The notes under the pieces were generated by a model, which was not told the origin of the DNA, ran no database searches, and saw nothing but the letters and a program-made list of their open reading frames with translations. A stretch of 49,404 nt of DNA, from assembly GCA_009919175.1 (NCBI GenBank), contig RGCL01000016.1, positions 1 through 49,404 of the forward strand, read 5' to 3'. This document shows positions 38,039-47,439 of the stretch, piece after piece; the first letter of the stretch is position 1; each line of letters starts with the position of its first letter. Made by a program: the position numbers and the translations under genes. Origin of the DNA: Betaproteobacteria bacterium. GTDB lineage: Bacteria; Pseudomonadota; Gammaproteobacteria; Burkholderiales; Burkholderiaceae_C.

Positions 38039-38637
38039 CTCCGCCTGTGCTTTACCTGGCTTCGCAAAGCCCCCGCCGATTGGCCTTGATCCGCCAGCTG
38101 GGCATCGAGCCCCATTTGCTCTTGCCCGATGAGCACGAGGACGCCGAAGCGCTGGAGCTGCCTTTGAGCCGTGAAAAGCCTTTGCATTACGTTGAGCGGG
38201 TGACCTTGCTCAAGTGGCAGGCAGCTCGTGCGAGGCTGCGTCAACGGGCTTGGCCAGCGGCGCCCATTCTGAGCAGCGACACGACAGTGGCGTTGGACGG
38301 GGACATCCTTGGCAAACCCGAGTCGCGTGCTGAGGCTGTGCGCATGCTCAAGCGCTTGTCGGGTCGCCGCCATGAAGTCCTGACCTCGGTGGTGCTGGGT
38401 CGGGCCAAGCCGCAACAGTTGACCAGCCGTTCCCAAGTCACCTTCCGACCCTTGAGTGCCAAGGAGATCAAGGCCTACGTGGACAGCGGCGAGCCCATGG
38501 GCAAAGCCGGGGCTTATGCCATCCAGGGTGCAGCCCAGCGCTGGATCAGCGAGCTGCGCGGCAGCTACAGTGGGGTGATGGGATTACCATTGTTTGAAAC
38601 CGACCAACTGCTCCACCAAGTTCGACTGCGAGCCTGA
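38035..38637 (+). CDS. maf: Maf family nucleotide pyrophosphatase
   Basis: Hydrolyses non-canonical or modified nucleoside triphosphates, 200 residues. It begins LYLASQSPRRLALIRQLG, has the metal-binding SSDTTVALDGDILGKP and ends with RGSYSGVMGLPLFET. The house-cleaning function comes from family knowledge. It overlaps rlmH by four bases, and rng starts 3 bases after its stop. Confidence 0.95.
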   Translation: MTPPVLYLASQSPRRLALIRQLGIEPHLLLPDEHEDAEALELPLSREKPLHYVERVTLLKWQAARARLRQRAWPAAPILSSDTTVALDGDILGKPESRAEAVRMLKRLSGRRHEVLTSVVLGRAKPQQLTSRSQVTFRPLSAKEIKAYVDSGEPMGKAGAYAIQGAAQRWISELRGSYSGVMGLPLFETDQLLHQVRLRA

Positions 38638-38640
38638 GCC

Positions 38641-40125
38641 ATGTTCCAAGACATTTTGATCAACTGGGCACCGCACGAAACCCGTGTGGCCGTCATCGAG
38701 GCGGGCGCTGTTCAAGAGGTTCACCTCGAACGCCCACTCGAGCGGGGCATTGTGGGCAACATTTACCTGGGCAAAGTCACCCGTGTGTTGCCCGGCATGC
38801 AGTCAGCCTTCATCGACATCGGCATGGAGAAGGCCGCCTTTTTGCATGTGGCTGATTTGTTCAACCCTGCCTCGGTGTCCAAGTCGGAAGGGGCTCAGGA
38901 TGCCGCAGTGACGCCGATTGAAAAACAGGTGTTCGAAGGCCAGACCCTGCTGGTGCAGGTGATCAAGGACCCCATCGGCACCAAAGGCGCGCGCCTCACC
39001 ACGCAGATCAGCATTGCTGGGCGCATGCTGGTGTTCCTGCCGCAAGACCGGCATGTTGGGGTGTCGCAAAAGATTGCACAGCCCCTGAGGGATGCGCTGC
39101 GCGATCGACTCGACCGCTTGGCCAACGAGTTCATGGGCCAAGACCGTGTGGGTGGATTCATTTTGCGCACCAACGCCGAAGACGCCACCGATGACGACAT
39201 CCGCAAGGACCTGCGGTATTTGCAGGCCACTTGGGAAAACATCCGCCAGCTCGCGCAAACCCGTGCGCCCAAGAGCCTCATCCATGCGGACCTGAACCTG
39301 ATGCAAAGGGTGTTGCGCGACATGGTGGTGGAAGCCACCCAATCCATCCGCATCGACTCCAGGGAGCAGCACCAGTCATTGCTGCAATTTGCGCGCGATG
39401 TCATGCCCGACACCGTTTCTCTCATTCAGCACTACCAGGGTGAGCGCCCCATTTTTGATTTGTTCTCGGTGGAAGAGGAAATCATCCGGGCATTGGGTCG
39501 CCGGGTGCCCTTGAAGTCGGGTGGCTATCTGATCATCGAGCAGACCGAGGCATTGACCACCATTGATGTGAACACGGGCGGTTTTGTTGGCAGAAAAAGT
39601 TTTGAAGAGACCATTTACAAAACCAATCTGGAGGCCGCAGGCGCCATTGCCAGGCAGTTGCGATTGCGCAATCTGGGCGGCATCATCGTTGCCGATTTCA
39701 TCGACATGCAGCAATCGGAGCACCAGCAAGCGGTTCTCGAAGAGCTCAAAAAACATTTGCTCAGAGACCGAGTGAAGACCATGGTCTCGGGATTCTCCGA
39801 GCTTGGTTTGCTCGAGCTCACGCGCAAGCGCACCCGCGAGTCTCTCATGCACGTGATGTGCGATGCATGCCCCGCGTGCAAGGGCACAGGGGTCGTCAAA
39901 ACGCCCAGAACCGTGGTTTACGACATCCTGAGGGAAATCCTGAGGGAAGCCAGGCAGTTCAATCCGCGCCAATTCCGCGTGATTGCCTCGCCCCAGGTCA
40001 TTGACCTGTTGTCCGAAGAGGAGGGGGCGCATTTGGCCGCCTTGGGTGAATTCATTGGCAAACCCATCCAGCTCCAGGCCGAGGTGGGCATGATGCCCGA
40101 TGCCTTCGAGGTTGTGTTGCTCTGA
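38641..40125 (+). CDS. rng: ribonuclease G
   Basis: Single-strand endoribonuclease for 16S rRNA 5' maturation and mRNA decay, 494 residues. The N-terminal S1 domain spans about 35-125 (GNIYLGKVTRVLPGMQSAFID). The RNase-E/G catalytic core has the metal-binding Asp residues in TIDVNTGGFVG and IIVADFIDM. The Zn-link is CDACPACKGTG. The short length, without the long disordered tail of RNase E, identifies it as RNase G. Confidence 0.97.
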   Translation: MFQDILINWAPHETRVAVIEAGAVQEVHLERPLERGIVGNIYLGKVTRVLPGMQSAFIDIGMEKAAFLHVADLFNPASVSKSEGAQDAAVTPIEKQVFEGQTLLVQVIKDPIGTKGARLTTQISIAGRMLVFLPQDRHVGVSQKIAQPLRDALRDRLDRLANEFMGQDRVGGFILRTNAEDATDDDIRKDLRYLQATWENIRQLAQTRAPKSLIHADLNLMQRVLRDMVVEATQSIRIDSREQHQSLLQFARDVMPDTVSLIQHYQGERPIFDLFSVEEEIIRALGRRVPLKSGGYLIIEQTEALTTIDVNTGGFVGRKSFEETIYKTNLEAAGAIARQLRLRNLGGIIVADFIDMQQSEHQQAVLEELKKHLLRDRVKTMVSGFSELGLLELTRKRTRESLMHVMCDACPACKGTGVVKTPRTVVYDILREILREARQFNPRQFRVIASPQVIDLLSEEEGAHLAALGEFIGKPIQLQAEVGMMPDAFEVVLL

Positions 40126-40136
40126 GGGCTGCAGGC

Positions 40137-40877
40137 GTGATCCCCATCCTGACCTACCATCAGATTGCCCAGGCACCACCCAAGGGAACCCCTTTTCGCA
40201 GCCTGTGCGTGGCGCCCGAGCGCTTTGCCGCTCACATGCGCTGGCTCAAGCGCCTGGGCTGGCAAGGCATGAGCATGTCAGATCTGCGCCCCTATCTTCA
40301 AGGCGAGCGCAGCGGCCGTGTGTTTGGCATCACGTTTGACGACGGCTACCTCAACAACCTGCAACATGCCATGCCTGTCCTCAAGGACCTGGGTTTCACG
40401 GCCACCTGTTATCTGGTGCACGATGCGCTGGGTCACACCAATCAATGGGATCAAGCCTTGGGCATCGCCCAAGTGCCCCTGATGAACGACGCACAGGTGT
40501 TGGACTGGGTGAGGGCTGGCATGGAGGTGGGTTCGCACACCCTGACCCATGCCCACCTGGGGCAACTCGATCCCGATCAGGCCTGGCGTGAAATCGATCA
40601 GAGCAAACGCTTGCTCGAGCAACGCCTGGGTGTGGCCGTCGAGCACTTTTGCTACCCCTACGGGGAGTGGCAGCCAGAGCATGTGCTCATGGCCCAGCGT
40701 GCGGGCTACCTCTCGGCCACCACCACCGTGAGGGGGCGCGTGGCTGCGCAGGATTCGCCATGGTGTTTGCCGCGTGTGCCTGTGCATCGCTCGACACGGT
40801 TGATTCAGCTGATCTGGAAGATGATGTCCAGCCATGAGGATGGGCGTGGTCGCCATGCCCTGATGACAAGCGCATGA
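40137..40877 (+). CDS. polysaccharide deacetylase family protein
   Basis: 246 residues of the NodB/CE4 fold. It begins IPILTYHQIAQAPP, has the metal-binding Asp pair in GITFDDGYLNN and the His pair in GSHTLTHAHLGQL, and ends with CYPYGEWQPEHV. No signal peptide is visible. It starts at GTG 40137, 11 bases after rng, and overlaps the next glycosyltransferase by four bases. It likely deacetylates a lipid-linked sugar in LPS or a polysaccharide; the substrate is unknown. Confidence 0.93.
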   Translation: MIPILTYHQIAQAPPKGTPFRSLCVAPERFAAHMRWLKRLGWQGMSMSDLRPYLQGERSGRVFGITFDDGYLNNLQHAMPVLKDLGFTATCYLVHDALGHTNQWDQALGIAQVPLMNDAQVLDWVRAGMEVGSHTLTHAHLGQLDPDQAWREIDQSKRLLEQRLGVAVEHFCYPYGEWQPEHVLMAQRAGYLSATTTVRGRVAAQDSPWCLPRVPVHRSTRLIQLIWKMMSSHEDGRGRHALMTSA

Positions 40878-41992
40878 AACTGGCTTTTCTGATCCGTCAT
40901 TTCGATCCCCAGGCTGGTGGCGCTGAACGCTATGCCTACGAGGTGGTGAATCATTTGCGCCATCGCCACGAGTGCCATGTGTTTTGCATCTCCCACCGTC
41001 CCCTCGACGGGGTGCATGTCCACCTCAGCCCCAGCCCGGACCGCCGCCCCCGATGGCTGTCGCTGCTGCGCTTTGCGCGCTGGACTCGGCGTGAAACACA
41101 GTCGGGGTTTGATGCCATCTTCTCCAACGAGAACCTTGGTTTTGGCGATGTGCAAATGGTCCATGTCAGACCCATTCGACATGACTTGTTCCATCGCTCC
41201 TGGCTCAAGTCGGTCTTCAATGGTCTGCGGGTGCTGCTCACGCCAGGCCTGTGGGTGTATTTGGGCATGGAGCATTTGCGTTTGCGCCCAAGGCCCGGTC
41301 GAGTGCTGGTCGTGCCCTCTGAGATGACCGCCCACCAACTCACCGACGATTTGCACTGCGATGCTGCTCGGGTCAAGGTGGTGCTGCCCGGTGTGAACCC
41401 CGCGAGCGCGCCGCACAACCCCCACTGGATCCAGCAGCGATGGGGGCTCACCGACCGTCATCGCTTGATCTTGCTCGCAGCGCATGATCTGGAAAAAAAG
41501 GGCTTGCCCCTGGTGCTCAAGGCCATGCCGCATTGGCCTGAGGAGGTGCACCTCCTGGTCACGCCCGACAAATGGCATCAGGACCATTGGGTCAAGCTGG
41601 TCGAATCGCTTCAACTCAGCCACCGGGTGCATTGGCTGGACCGGGGTGTGGACCTCAATGAGGTCTATCCATGCGCCCATGTGCTTGTTCACCCCACCCG
41701 TGCCGATGTCTATGGCATGGTGGTCCTGGAGGCCATGGCTCACGGCTTGCCTGTGATCTGTTCGCCATCGCCTTTTTGCGGCGCGGCCTGGCACTGGACC
41801 ACCCAGCAAGAGGCCTGGCTGCTCGATTCCCCTGATGATGTGCAAGGCCTGATCACGGGGCTACGCCGTCTCTTGGAGGACGATGACCTGCGGCAAGGCC
41901 TGGTGCAAAGGGGACGCCGATTGGCACAGCAGCAAACCTGGGCGGATGTGGCCACCCGCATCGAGGCGCAACTTAAGGGCTTGCCATCATGA
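40874..41992 (+). CDS. glycosyltransferase family 4 protein
   Basis: A GT-B glycosyltransferase of 372 residues, related to LPS-core GTs of the WaaG type. The N-domain begins LAFLIRHFDPQAGGAERYAYEV, with the acceptor-side Gly-Gly. The C-domain contains ILLAAHDLEKKGLPLVLKAM and the nucleotide-sugar loop HPTRADVYGMVVLEAMAHGLPVI. In that loop the first Glu of the E-x7-E motif is Asp while the second is kept. The sugar and acceptor cannot be told. It lies between a deacetylase and a family 9 transferase, each overlapping by four bases. Confidence 0.93.
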   Translation: MKLAFLIRHFDPQAGGAERYAYEVVNHLRHRHECHVFCISHRPLDGVHVHLSPSPDRRPRWLSLLRFARWTRRETQSGFDAIFSNENLGFGDVQMVHVRPIRHDLFHRSWLKSVFNGLRVLLTPGLWVYLGMEHLRLRPRPGRVLVVPSEMTAHQLTDDLHCDAARVKVVLPGVNPASAPHNPHWIQQRWGLTDRHRLILLAAHDLEKKGLPLVLKAMPHWPEEVHLLVTPDKWHQDHWVKLVESLQLSHRVHWLDRGVDLNEVYPCAHVLVHPTRADVYGMVVLEAMAHGLPVICSPSPFCGAAWHWTTQQEAWLLDSPDDVQGLITGLRRLLEDDDLRQGLVQRGRRLAQQQTWADVATRIEAQLKGLPS

Positions 41993-43089
41993 CCCCATTC
42001 AACCTGACCCCCAGGCGCATCCTCATGATCCGATCGCACAGTATGGGGATTGGTGATGTCCTCAGGAGCTCGGCAGCCTGGATGAGCCTGAAAAAGCGTT
42101 GGCCCGAGGCCAGCTTGCATTTGTTGTTCCTCAGTCGGCACAAGGGCTATCCCACAGAGACCCTGGTGCAGCACCACCATGCCTTGGCCAGCGCCCAATT
42201 CCTGACCATCAAAACCGCCCAGCCTGGGGATCCCACAGCCAGGTCCGTGCCCTGGCGAGAACTCCAGCCGTCCCTGCGAGAGGTCGCGCAGCGCGTCCAG
42301 CCTGATCTGATCATTGACTTTGAGCCGCATGGCTTGCGCACCACGCGCGTGACCCGCGAGCTCAAGCGCCTCAGCAAAGCCCAGACGGTGGGCATTGGGC
42401 AATTCCCTGGGCGCGGCTGGTTGTATGACTGGGTTGCACCATCGGTGAGTCAATACCAACAAGACCATGGCTTGAGTCAGCCCATGGACTACACCGAGCG
42501 TGATTACGTCGTGCTCGCAGCCCTGGGCATCGAGCGCGAAGGGCAGCCCATTTCGCTGCAGGTGCAGGCCGGCGTCAGACATGCCCTGCAAGGGATGGGC
42601 TTTCAAAGGCAAGAGGCGCTGCCCCTGTTGGGCTTGAACATCGGTTGCGGTACACCAGATGCCTTGGACCGGCGCCCCCAGCTGGACGAATTGGTCAAGG
42701 CCTTCATGCACCTGCATGCGATCCAGCCATTTCAATTGGTGCTCACCGGTGCGAAATTTGAAAAAGCCACCAACCAGGCCTTCATGGACCAGATGGTCCA
42801 GTCGGGGTTTGTGGCCGATCGCCTGTTTGACGCATCGGGCACCCAGAATTTGTTGGAACTGGCTGCGGTGATCGATGAGGCCGATGTGTTCGTGAGCTCA
42901 GACAGTGGTCCCTATCACATGGCCGTGGGCTTGGGCAAACCCACCTTGCTGTGGATTCAAAGGTGGGATGCCACCGCCATCCATCGGGGTGACCTGCTTC
43001 GGCATGCCCAGCGACCCGACCCGCACACCTTTGTTCAGTTGATGTCGGCGCTGCTGTCGCTTGCAAAGCTGCCCATCTTGAACAAATGA
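41989..43089 (+). CDS. glycosyltransferase family 9 (heptosyltransferase-like) protein
   Basis: 366 residues of the GT9 family. It starts ILMIRSHSMGIGDVLRSSAAWMSLK, the usual GDxL acceptor loop. Later it has PLLGLNIGCGTPD, LVLTGAKFEKATN and VFVSSDSGPYHMAVGLGKPTLLW, the donor-binding part of ADP-heptose transferases. It most likely adds a sugar in the LPS core. It is the last gene of the long plus-strand run; its 3' end overlaps the convergent msbA by 55 bases. Confidence 0.92.
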   Translation: MTPFNLTPRRILMIRSHSMGIGDVLRSSAAWMSLKKRWPEASLHLLFLSRHKGYPTETLVQHHHALASAQFLTIKTAQPGDPTARSVPWRELQPSLREVAQRVQPDLIIDFEPHGLRTTRVTRELKRLSKAQTVGIGQFPGRGWLYDWVAPSVSQYQQDHGLSQPMDYTERDYVVLAALGIEREGQPISLQVQAGVRHALQGMGFQRQEALPLLGLNIGCGTPDALDRRPQLDELVKAFMHLHAIQPFQLVLTGAKFEKATNQAFMDQMVQSGFVADRLFDASGTQNLLELAAVIDEADVFVSSDSGPYHMAVGLGKPTLLWIQRWDATAIHRGDLLRHAQRPDPHTFVQLMSALLSLAKLPILNK

Positions 43090-44792
43090 GCGTACATACC
43101 GTCTTTGGCCAGCAATGCGGTGTGGGTGCCGGACTCGATCACCTGGCCTTTGTCGAGCACCACGATGCGATCAGCATGCTCCACGGTGCTCAGGCGGTGG
43201 GCAATGATGAGCGTGGTGCGCCCCTTTTGTAGGGCTTGCAGGGCTTGCTGGACATGCCGCTCTGACTCGTTGTCCAGCGCAGAGGTGGCCTCATCCAGAA
43301 TCAGAATGGGCGCGTCCTTGTACAGGGCTCTGGCGATGGCCAGACGCTGACGCTGCCCCCCCGAGAGTTGATTGGCGTTGTGCCCCACCAGGGTATGAAT
43401 GCCTTGGGGCAGGCCATTGACCATGTCCATCAGGTGAGCCGAGGCCAGGCAGTCCAGCACACGTTGCTCGTTCATCTCGCAGCCCAAGGCCACGTTCTGG
43501 GCCAGGCTGACATTGAGCACCACCACATCCTGGCTGACCAAGGCCATTTGCCGACGCAGTTGGCTCAGATCCCAATCGCGCACATCAACCCCATCGAGCT
43601 TGATCACCCCACGTTCAAGATCGACAAAGCGGGGCAAGGCATTGACCAGGGTGGATTTGCCAGAGCCCGATGCGCCCACAATGGCCAGGGTCTCGCCAGG
43701 ATGGATGTGAAGCGCTTGCACATCCAGTGCAGGCTGAGCATCGGCTTGATAGCGCACCACCGCATGCTCAAAGTGAATCTCGCCTTGTGACTTGGCGACG
43801 GCATGGGTACCCCCCACCTCGGTGGGCGTTTGGTCAATCAGTTCGATGGCGCGCTCAATGGAGGCAAGGCCTCGTGTGAGGGGAGAAGACACTTCGGACA
43901 AATGCTTGATGGGCGCCACCAGCATGAGCATGGCCGTGATGAAGGCGGTGAATTCACCTACCGTGGTGCCAGCCAGGCGACTTTGCATCAGGGCAATGCT
44001 GATGACCACAGACAAGGCAATGGCCGAGAGGATTTGGGTCAGAGGCGTGACGGAGGACCCTGCCACCGCAGACTTCATGGCCAGTCGCATGAGGCGGTGC
44101 CCCAACTCGGTGAAGCGCTGGAGCTGGTCACGCTGCGCGCCTTGCAGCCTCACCACCCGATTGGCCAGGACGTTTTCTTCCACCACATAGGCCAGGTCGT
44201 CGGTGGCTTGTTGATGGCTTTGCGTCAATTGGTAAAGGCGTCGCGTCATGGTCTTCATCAGCCAGATGACGCAAGGCAACAGCGCAAAGACCACCAGTGT
44301 CAATTTCCAATTCAAAAACAACAAATACCCCACCATGGCCAAGAGCGTCAGGCTGTCTCTGCCCAGGGTGAGCAAGCCATTGACCATCAGATTGGCGCCG
44401 CCTTGGATTTCAAAGACGATGGAGTTGGAGAGGGTGCTGGCATTGGTCTGGGAAAACAGGCTGGGGTGCGCCTGTAGCAACCGGGTGAACATTTGGGTGC
44501 GCAGGTTCAGCAATCCGGTATTGGCCACCTTGGCCAAGGCCACTTGTCCGGTGAAAGCGCACAGCCCCCGGATCATGAACAGGGCGATGAGGGCAACCGG
44601 CACCATCCAGATGGGGAAGGAGGTCTCGCCAAACCCCTGGTCTAGCAAGGGTTTCATCAGCGCGGGGATGAGCGGCTCGGTGAAGGAGATCACCATGACC
44701 GAGGCGATGGTCGCCACCCAGGCCGAGCGTGGAGACCGGAAATGCTGTGCTGCTCTGCTGAATCGCTGGAGGATGGTTCGAGGGTGTTGCAT
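43035..44792 (-). CDS. msbA: lipid A export ABC transporter MsbA
   Basis: A half-transporter of 585 residues that flips lipid A-core across the inner membrane as a homodimer. The N-terminal six-helix domain covers about 25-310. The ATPase domain has Walker A GASGSGKS, signature LSGGQRQRLAIARAL, Walker B ILILDEATSALD and the H-loop IIAHRLST. The membrane-domain stretch MKPLLDQGFG fits the MsbA subgroup. Its neighbours are LPS glycosyltransferases on both sides. Confidence 0.95.
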   Translation of the reverse strand: MQHPRTILQRFSRAAQHFRSPRSAWVATIASVMVISFTEPLIPALMKPLLDQGFGETSFPIWMVPVALIALFMIRGLCAFTGQVALAKVANTGLLNLRTQMFTRLLQAHPSLFSQTNASTLSNSIVFEIQGGANLMVNGLLTLGRDSLTLLAMVGYLLFLNWKLTLVVFALLPCVIWLMKTMTRRLYQLTQSHQQATDDLAYVVEENVLANRVVRLQGAQRDQLQRFTELGHRLMRLAMKSAVAGSSVTPLTQILSAIALSVVISIALMQSRLAGTTVGEFTAFITAMLMLVAPIKHLSEVSSPLTRGLASIERAIELIDQTPTEVGGTHAVAKSQGEIHFEHAVVRYQADAQPALDVQALHIHPGETLAIVGASGSGKSTLVNALPRFVDLERGVIKLDGVDVRDWDLSQLRRQMALVSQDVVVLNVSLAQNVALGCEMNEQRVLDCLASAHLMDMVNGLPQGIHTLVGHNANQLSGGQRQRLAIARALYKDAPILILDEATSALDNESERHVQQALQALQKGRTTLIIAHRLSTVEHADRIVVLDKGQVIESGTHTALLAKDGMYAHLFKMGSFASDSSADIN

Positions 44793-44857
44793 GGGGTGTT
44801 GGAGTCGTGCTCCTCGCTGGATTATCTCGAATCTGCTGGAGCCCTAAAATCAACACA

Positions 44858-45610
44858 ATGGACCTCACTGTCGTTGTACTGACCCAAAACGAGTCATCCC
44901 ATCTGCCGGATTTATTCAAGTCCTTGGTGGAGGGGGTTTCGGTGCTGGTGGTGGATTCCATGAGCACCGACCAAACGGTGGACATCGCGAGAAAAAACGG
45001 GGCGCAGGTCATCGAATCTGCCCAGTGGCCTGGGTTTGGTCCCCAGCGCAATCTGGCTTTGCAGCAGGTCCAAACCCAATGGGTGCTTTTCCTGGATGCC
45101 GATGAGCGCATTCAGCCTCAGGGGTGGCAGGAGATCCGCTCGGCCATTGATGCGGGTGCTTCGGCGGTCTACAGTTTTCCGCGACTGACCAATTTTGCTG
45201 GTTCATGGATCAAGCACTGCGGCTGGCATCCAGACCGGGTGGTGCGCCTGTTCAAAGTGGGTGAGGCACGCTATAGCGACGATCTGGTGCACGAGCGGGT
45301 GGTGCCCCATGCCGGTGTCAAAGGGGTCGCACTGCAAACGCCGTTGCTACACTTTAGCTATCCTGATCCTGCGCACTACTGGAAAAAAATGCAAACCTAC
45401 AGCATGGCTTGGGCTGATCAGCAATGGGCAGCGGGTGTTCGCACCTCGTTGACCAGAGCCATCCTTTCTTCCGTGGTGGCATTTGTTCGCTCCTACGTGT
45501 TTCGTTTGGGTTTTCTGGATGGAGCCAGTGGTTTGGCGGTGTGTGTGATGCAAGCGCAGGCCACCTACTCCAAGTACTTCATGCTTTATTGGAAGCAACA
45601 AGCAAAATGA
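44858..45610 (+). CDS. glycosyltransferase family 2 protein (WaaE/KdtX-like)
   Basis: A GT-A glycosyltransferase of 250 residues, start ATG 44858 (frame open from 44807). It begins MDLTVVVLTQNESSHLPDLF. It has VLVVDSMSTDQTVDIARKNGA, GFGPQRNLAL and the donor/metal motif FLDADERI. The pattern is that of LPS-core beta-1,4-glucosyltransferases of the WaaE/KdtX group; sugar specificity is inferred only. It diverges from msbA across 65 bases and overlaps tolB by four bases. Confidence 0.92.
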   Translation: MDLTVVVLTQNESSHLPDLFKSLVEGVSVLVVDSMSTDQTVDIARKNGAQVIESAQWPGFGPQRNLALQQVQTQWVLFLDADERIQPQGWQEIRSAIDAGASAVYSFPRLTNFAGSWIKHCGWHPDRVVRLFKVGEARYSDDLVHERVVPHAGVKGVALQTPLLHFSYPDPAHYWKKMQTYSMAWADQQWAAGVRTSLTRAILSSVVAFVRSYVFRLGFLDGASGLAVCVMQAQATYSKYFMLYWKQQAK

Positions 45611-46881
45611 TTCATCCCTTCATGCGTGTGTGGTGTGTGGCTCTCGGACTCTTTGTCGCCGTGGCGGCTCAGGCTCAGTTCAGGGTCGAGGTGGCCGGTG
45701 TGGGCGTGACCCAGCTGCCCATTGGCTTCACCACTTTCCGTGGTGCCGAATCGTCCCCGCAGAACATTGCCTCCATCGTGGCTGCCGATCTGGACCGCAG
45801 TGGACAGTTCAGGTCCAACATGCTCTCGGCGGTGGTGGATGAGGTGGCGCGCCCCGATCTGGCCGCCATCAAGCAAGCCAACCTCGATGCCCTGGTGACG
45901 GGCAGCGTGACGCGCTTGTCCGACGGCCGCTTTGATGTGCGTTTCCGTTTGTGGGATGCCGTGAAGCTGCAAGACCTTGGTGGCCAGAGCTTTGCTGTGG
46001 GCACCGCGGATTTGCGTCTGGTGGCGCACCGCATCTCCGACTTCATTTATGAAAAGCTCACCGGCGAGAAGGGCGTGTTCTCCACCCGCATTGCCTATGT
46101 GACCAAGGTGTCCAATCGATTCCATTTGTGGATTGCCGATTCGGATGGACAAAACGCCCAAGCTGCCCTGACCAGCCCAGAGCCCATCATTTCTCCGAGC
46201 TGGTCGCCCAATGGTCGTGAGTTGGCCTACGTCTCGTTTGAAACCAGAAAGCCTGTGGTCTATGTGCACGACATTGCCACAGGTCGGCGCAGAATCCTGG
46301 CCAATTTCAAGGGGTCCAATAGCGCCCCGACCTGGGCACCCGATGGCAAGTCGTTGGCGGTCACGCTCACACGGGACGGAGGCTCACAGCTCTTTGTGTT
46401 GCCTGCCCAAGGTGGAGAACCGAGGCGCTTGATCCAGTCCAGCGGCATCGATACCGAGCCGGTCTTTGCGCCTGACGGCTCAGCCCTTTACTTTGTGAGC
46501 GACCGGGGCGGTTCTCCCCAGATCTACAGAACCCCCGCCCAGGGCGGTCCTGTGCAACGTGTGACCTTCAATGGGACCTACAACATTTCGCCCGCCATCA
46601 GCCCAGATGGCAAGACCCTGGCTTTCATCACCCGCTCTGGCGGTGACTACAAATTGGCGGTGATGGACCTCAACAGCGATGAGGTGAAAACCATCACCTC
46701 CACCCGCGCGGATGAGCGCCCGAGCTTTGCGCCCAACGGCAAGTTGATTGTGTATGCCACCCGAGTCAACAACCAAGAAGCCCTGATGACCACGACCCTG
46801 GACGGCAAGATCACAGCGCGCCTGACGGGTCAGGCCGGCGATATTCGCGAGCCCCATTGGGGGCCTTTTGCAACGCAGTGA
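45607..46881 (+). CDS. tolB: Tol-Pal system protein TolB
   Basis: A periplasmic beta-propeller of 424 residues that binds Pal and links it to TolA. The signal peptide is MIHPFMRVWCVALGLFVAVA, cleaved at AQA-Q. The N-domain contains QNIASIVAADLDRSGQF. The propeller has repeated WSPNGRELAYVS, WAPDGKSLAVTL and ISPDGKTLAFIT blades. The ATG at 45607 overlaps the glycosyltransferase stop as ATGA, an unusual upstream neighbour for tolB. pal and cpoB follow. Confidence 0.96.
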   Translation: MIHPFMRVWCVALGLFVAVAAQAQFRVEVAGVGVTQLPIGFTTFRGAESSPQNIASIVAADLDRSGQFRSNMLSAVVDEVARPDLAAIKQANLDALVTGSVTRLSDGRFDVRFRLWDAVKLQDLGGQSFAVGTADLRLVAHRISDFIYEKLTGEKGVFSTRIAYVTKVSNRFHLWIADSDGQNAQAALTSPEPIISPSWSPNGRELAYVSFETRKPVVYVHDIATGRRRILANFKGSNSAPTWAPDGKSLAVTLTRDGGSQLFVLPAQGGEPRRLIQSSGIDTEPVFAPDGSALYFVSDRGGSPQIYRTPAQGGPVQRVTFNGTYNISPAISPDGKTLAFITRSGGDYKLAVMDLNSDEVKTITSTRADERPSFAPNGKLIVYATRVNNQEALMTTTLDGKITARLTGQAGDIREPHWGPFATQ

Positions 46882-46923
46882 TCATTTATGATTGCCACCA
46901 AAATTCATCTAAGGACTCCCTCC

Positions 46924-47439
46924 ATGAAAAATGCATTGCTCATTGCCTTGATTTCTTTGCTGTCGGCTTGCGCATCCAATGTCAAAACGACCGATGTGCC
47001 CGTTGAAGACAAGCAAGGCGCACCCGCTGTGCCCAGTGCCCCCAGTGCCCAGTCTGCGGTGACACCCATCAAGGTCGACGATCTGTCCTCCATCCAGCAA
47101 GGTCCGGCCAATGTGGCCAAGGTCATCTATTTTGATTTCGACAGCTTTGTGATCAAGCCTGAATTCCAATCGGTGCTGACGGCGCATGCCAAGTTCCTGC
47201 GTGAAAACGCCAACGCCAAAGTCAGCATTGCCGGACACACCGACGACCGCGGCGGGCGTGAGTACAACCTGGCACTGGGTCAAAAGCGTGCCGAAGCCGT
47301 CAAGAAAGCACTGAGCCTCTTGGGGGTCTCTGAAAACCAATTGGAAGCCGTGAGCTTTGGCAAGGAAAAGCCAGCGGATCCAGGGCAGGGTGAGGCGGCA
47401 TTCTCCAAAAACCGTCGTGCTGAATTGAACTACCGCTGA
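46924..47439 (+). CDS. pal: peptidoglycan-associated lipoprotein Pal
   Basis: An outer-membrane lipoprotein of 171 residues from ATG 46924. The signal and lipobox are MKNALLIALISLLSAC. A Pro/Ala linker precedes the OmpA-like domain, with VIYFDFDSFVIKPEF and the peptidoglycan-binding GHTDDRGGREYNLALGQKRA. It ties the outer membrane to peptidoglycan within Tol-Pal. The frame opens at 46888 but the lipobox fixes the start. Confidence 0.97.
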   Translation: MKNALLIALISLLSACASNVKTTDVPVEDKQGAPAVPSAPSAQSAVTPIKVDDLSSIQQGPANVAKVIYFDFDSFVIKPEFQSVLTAHAKFLRENANAKVSIAGHTDDRGGREYNLALGQKRAEAVKKALSLLGVSENQLEAVSFGKEKPADPGQGEAAFSKNRRAELNYR

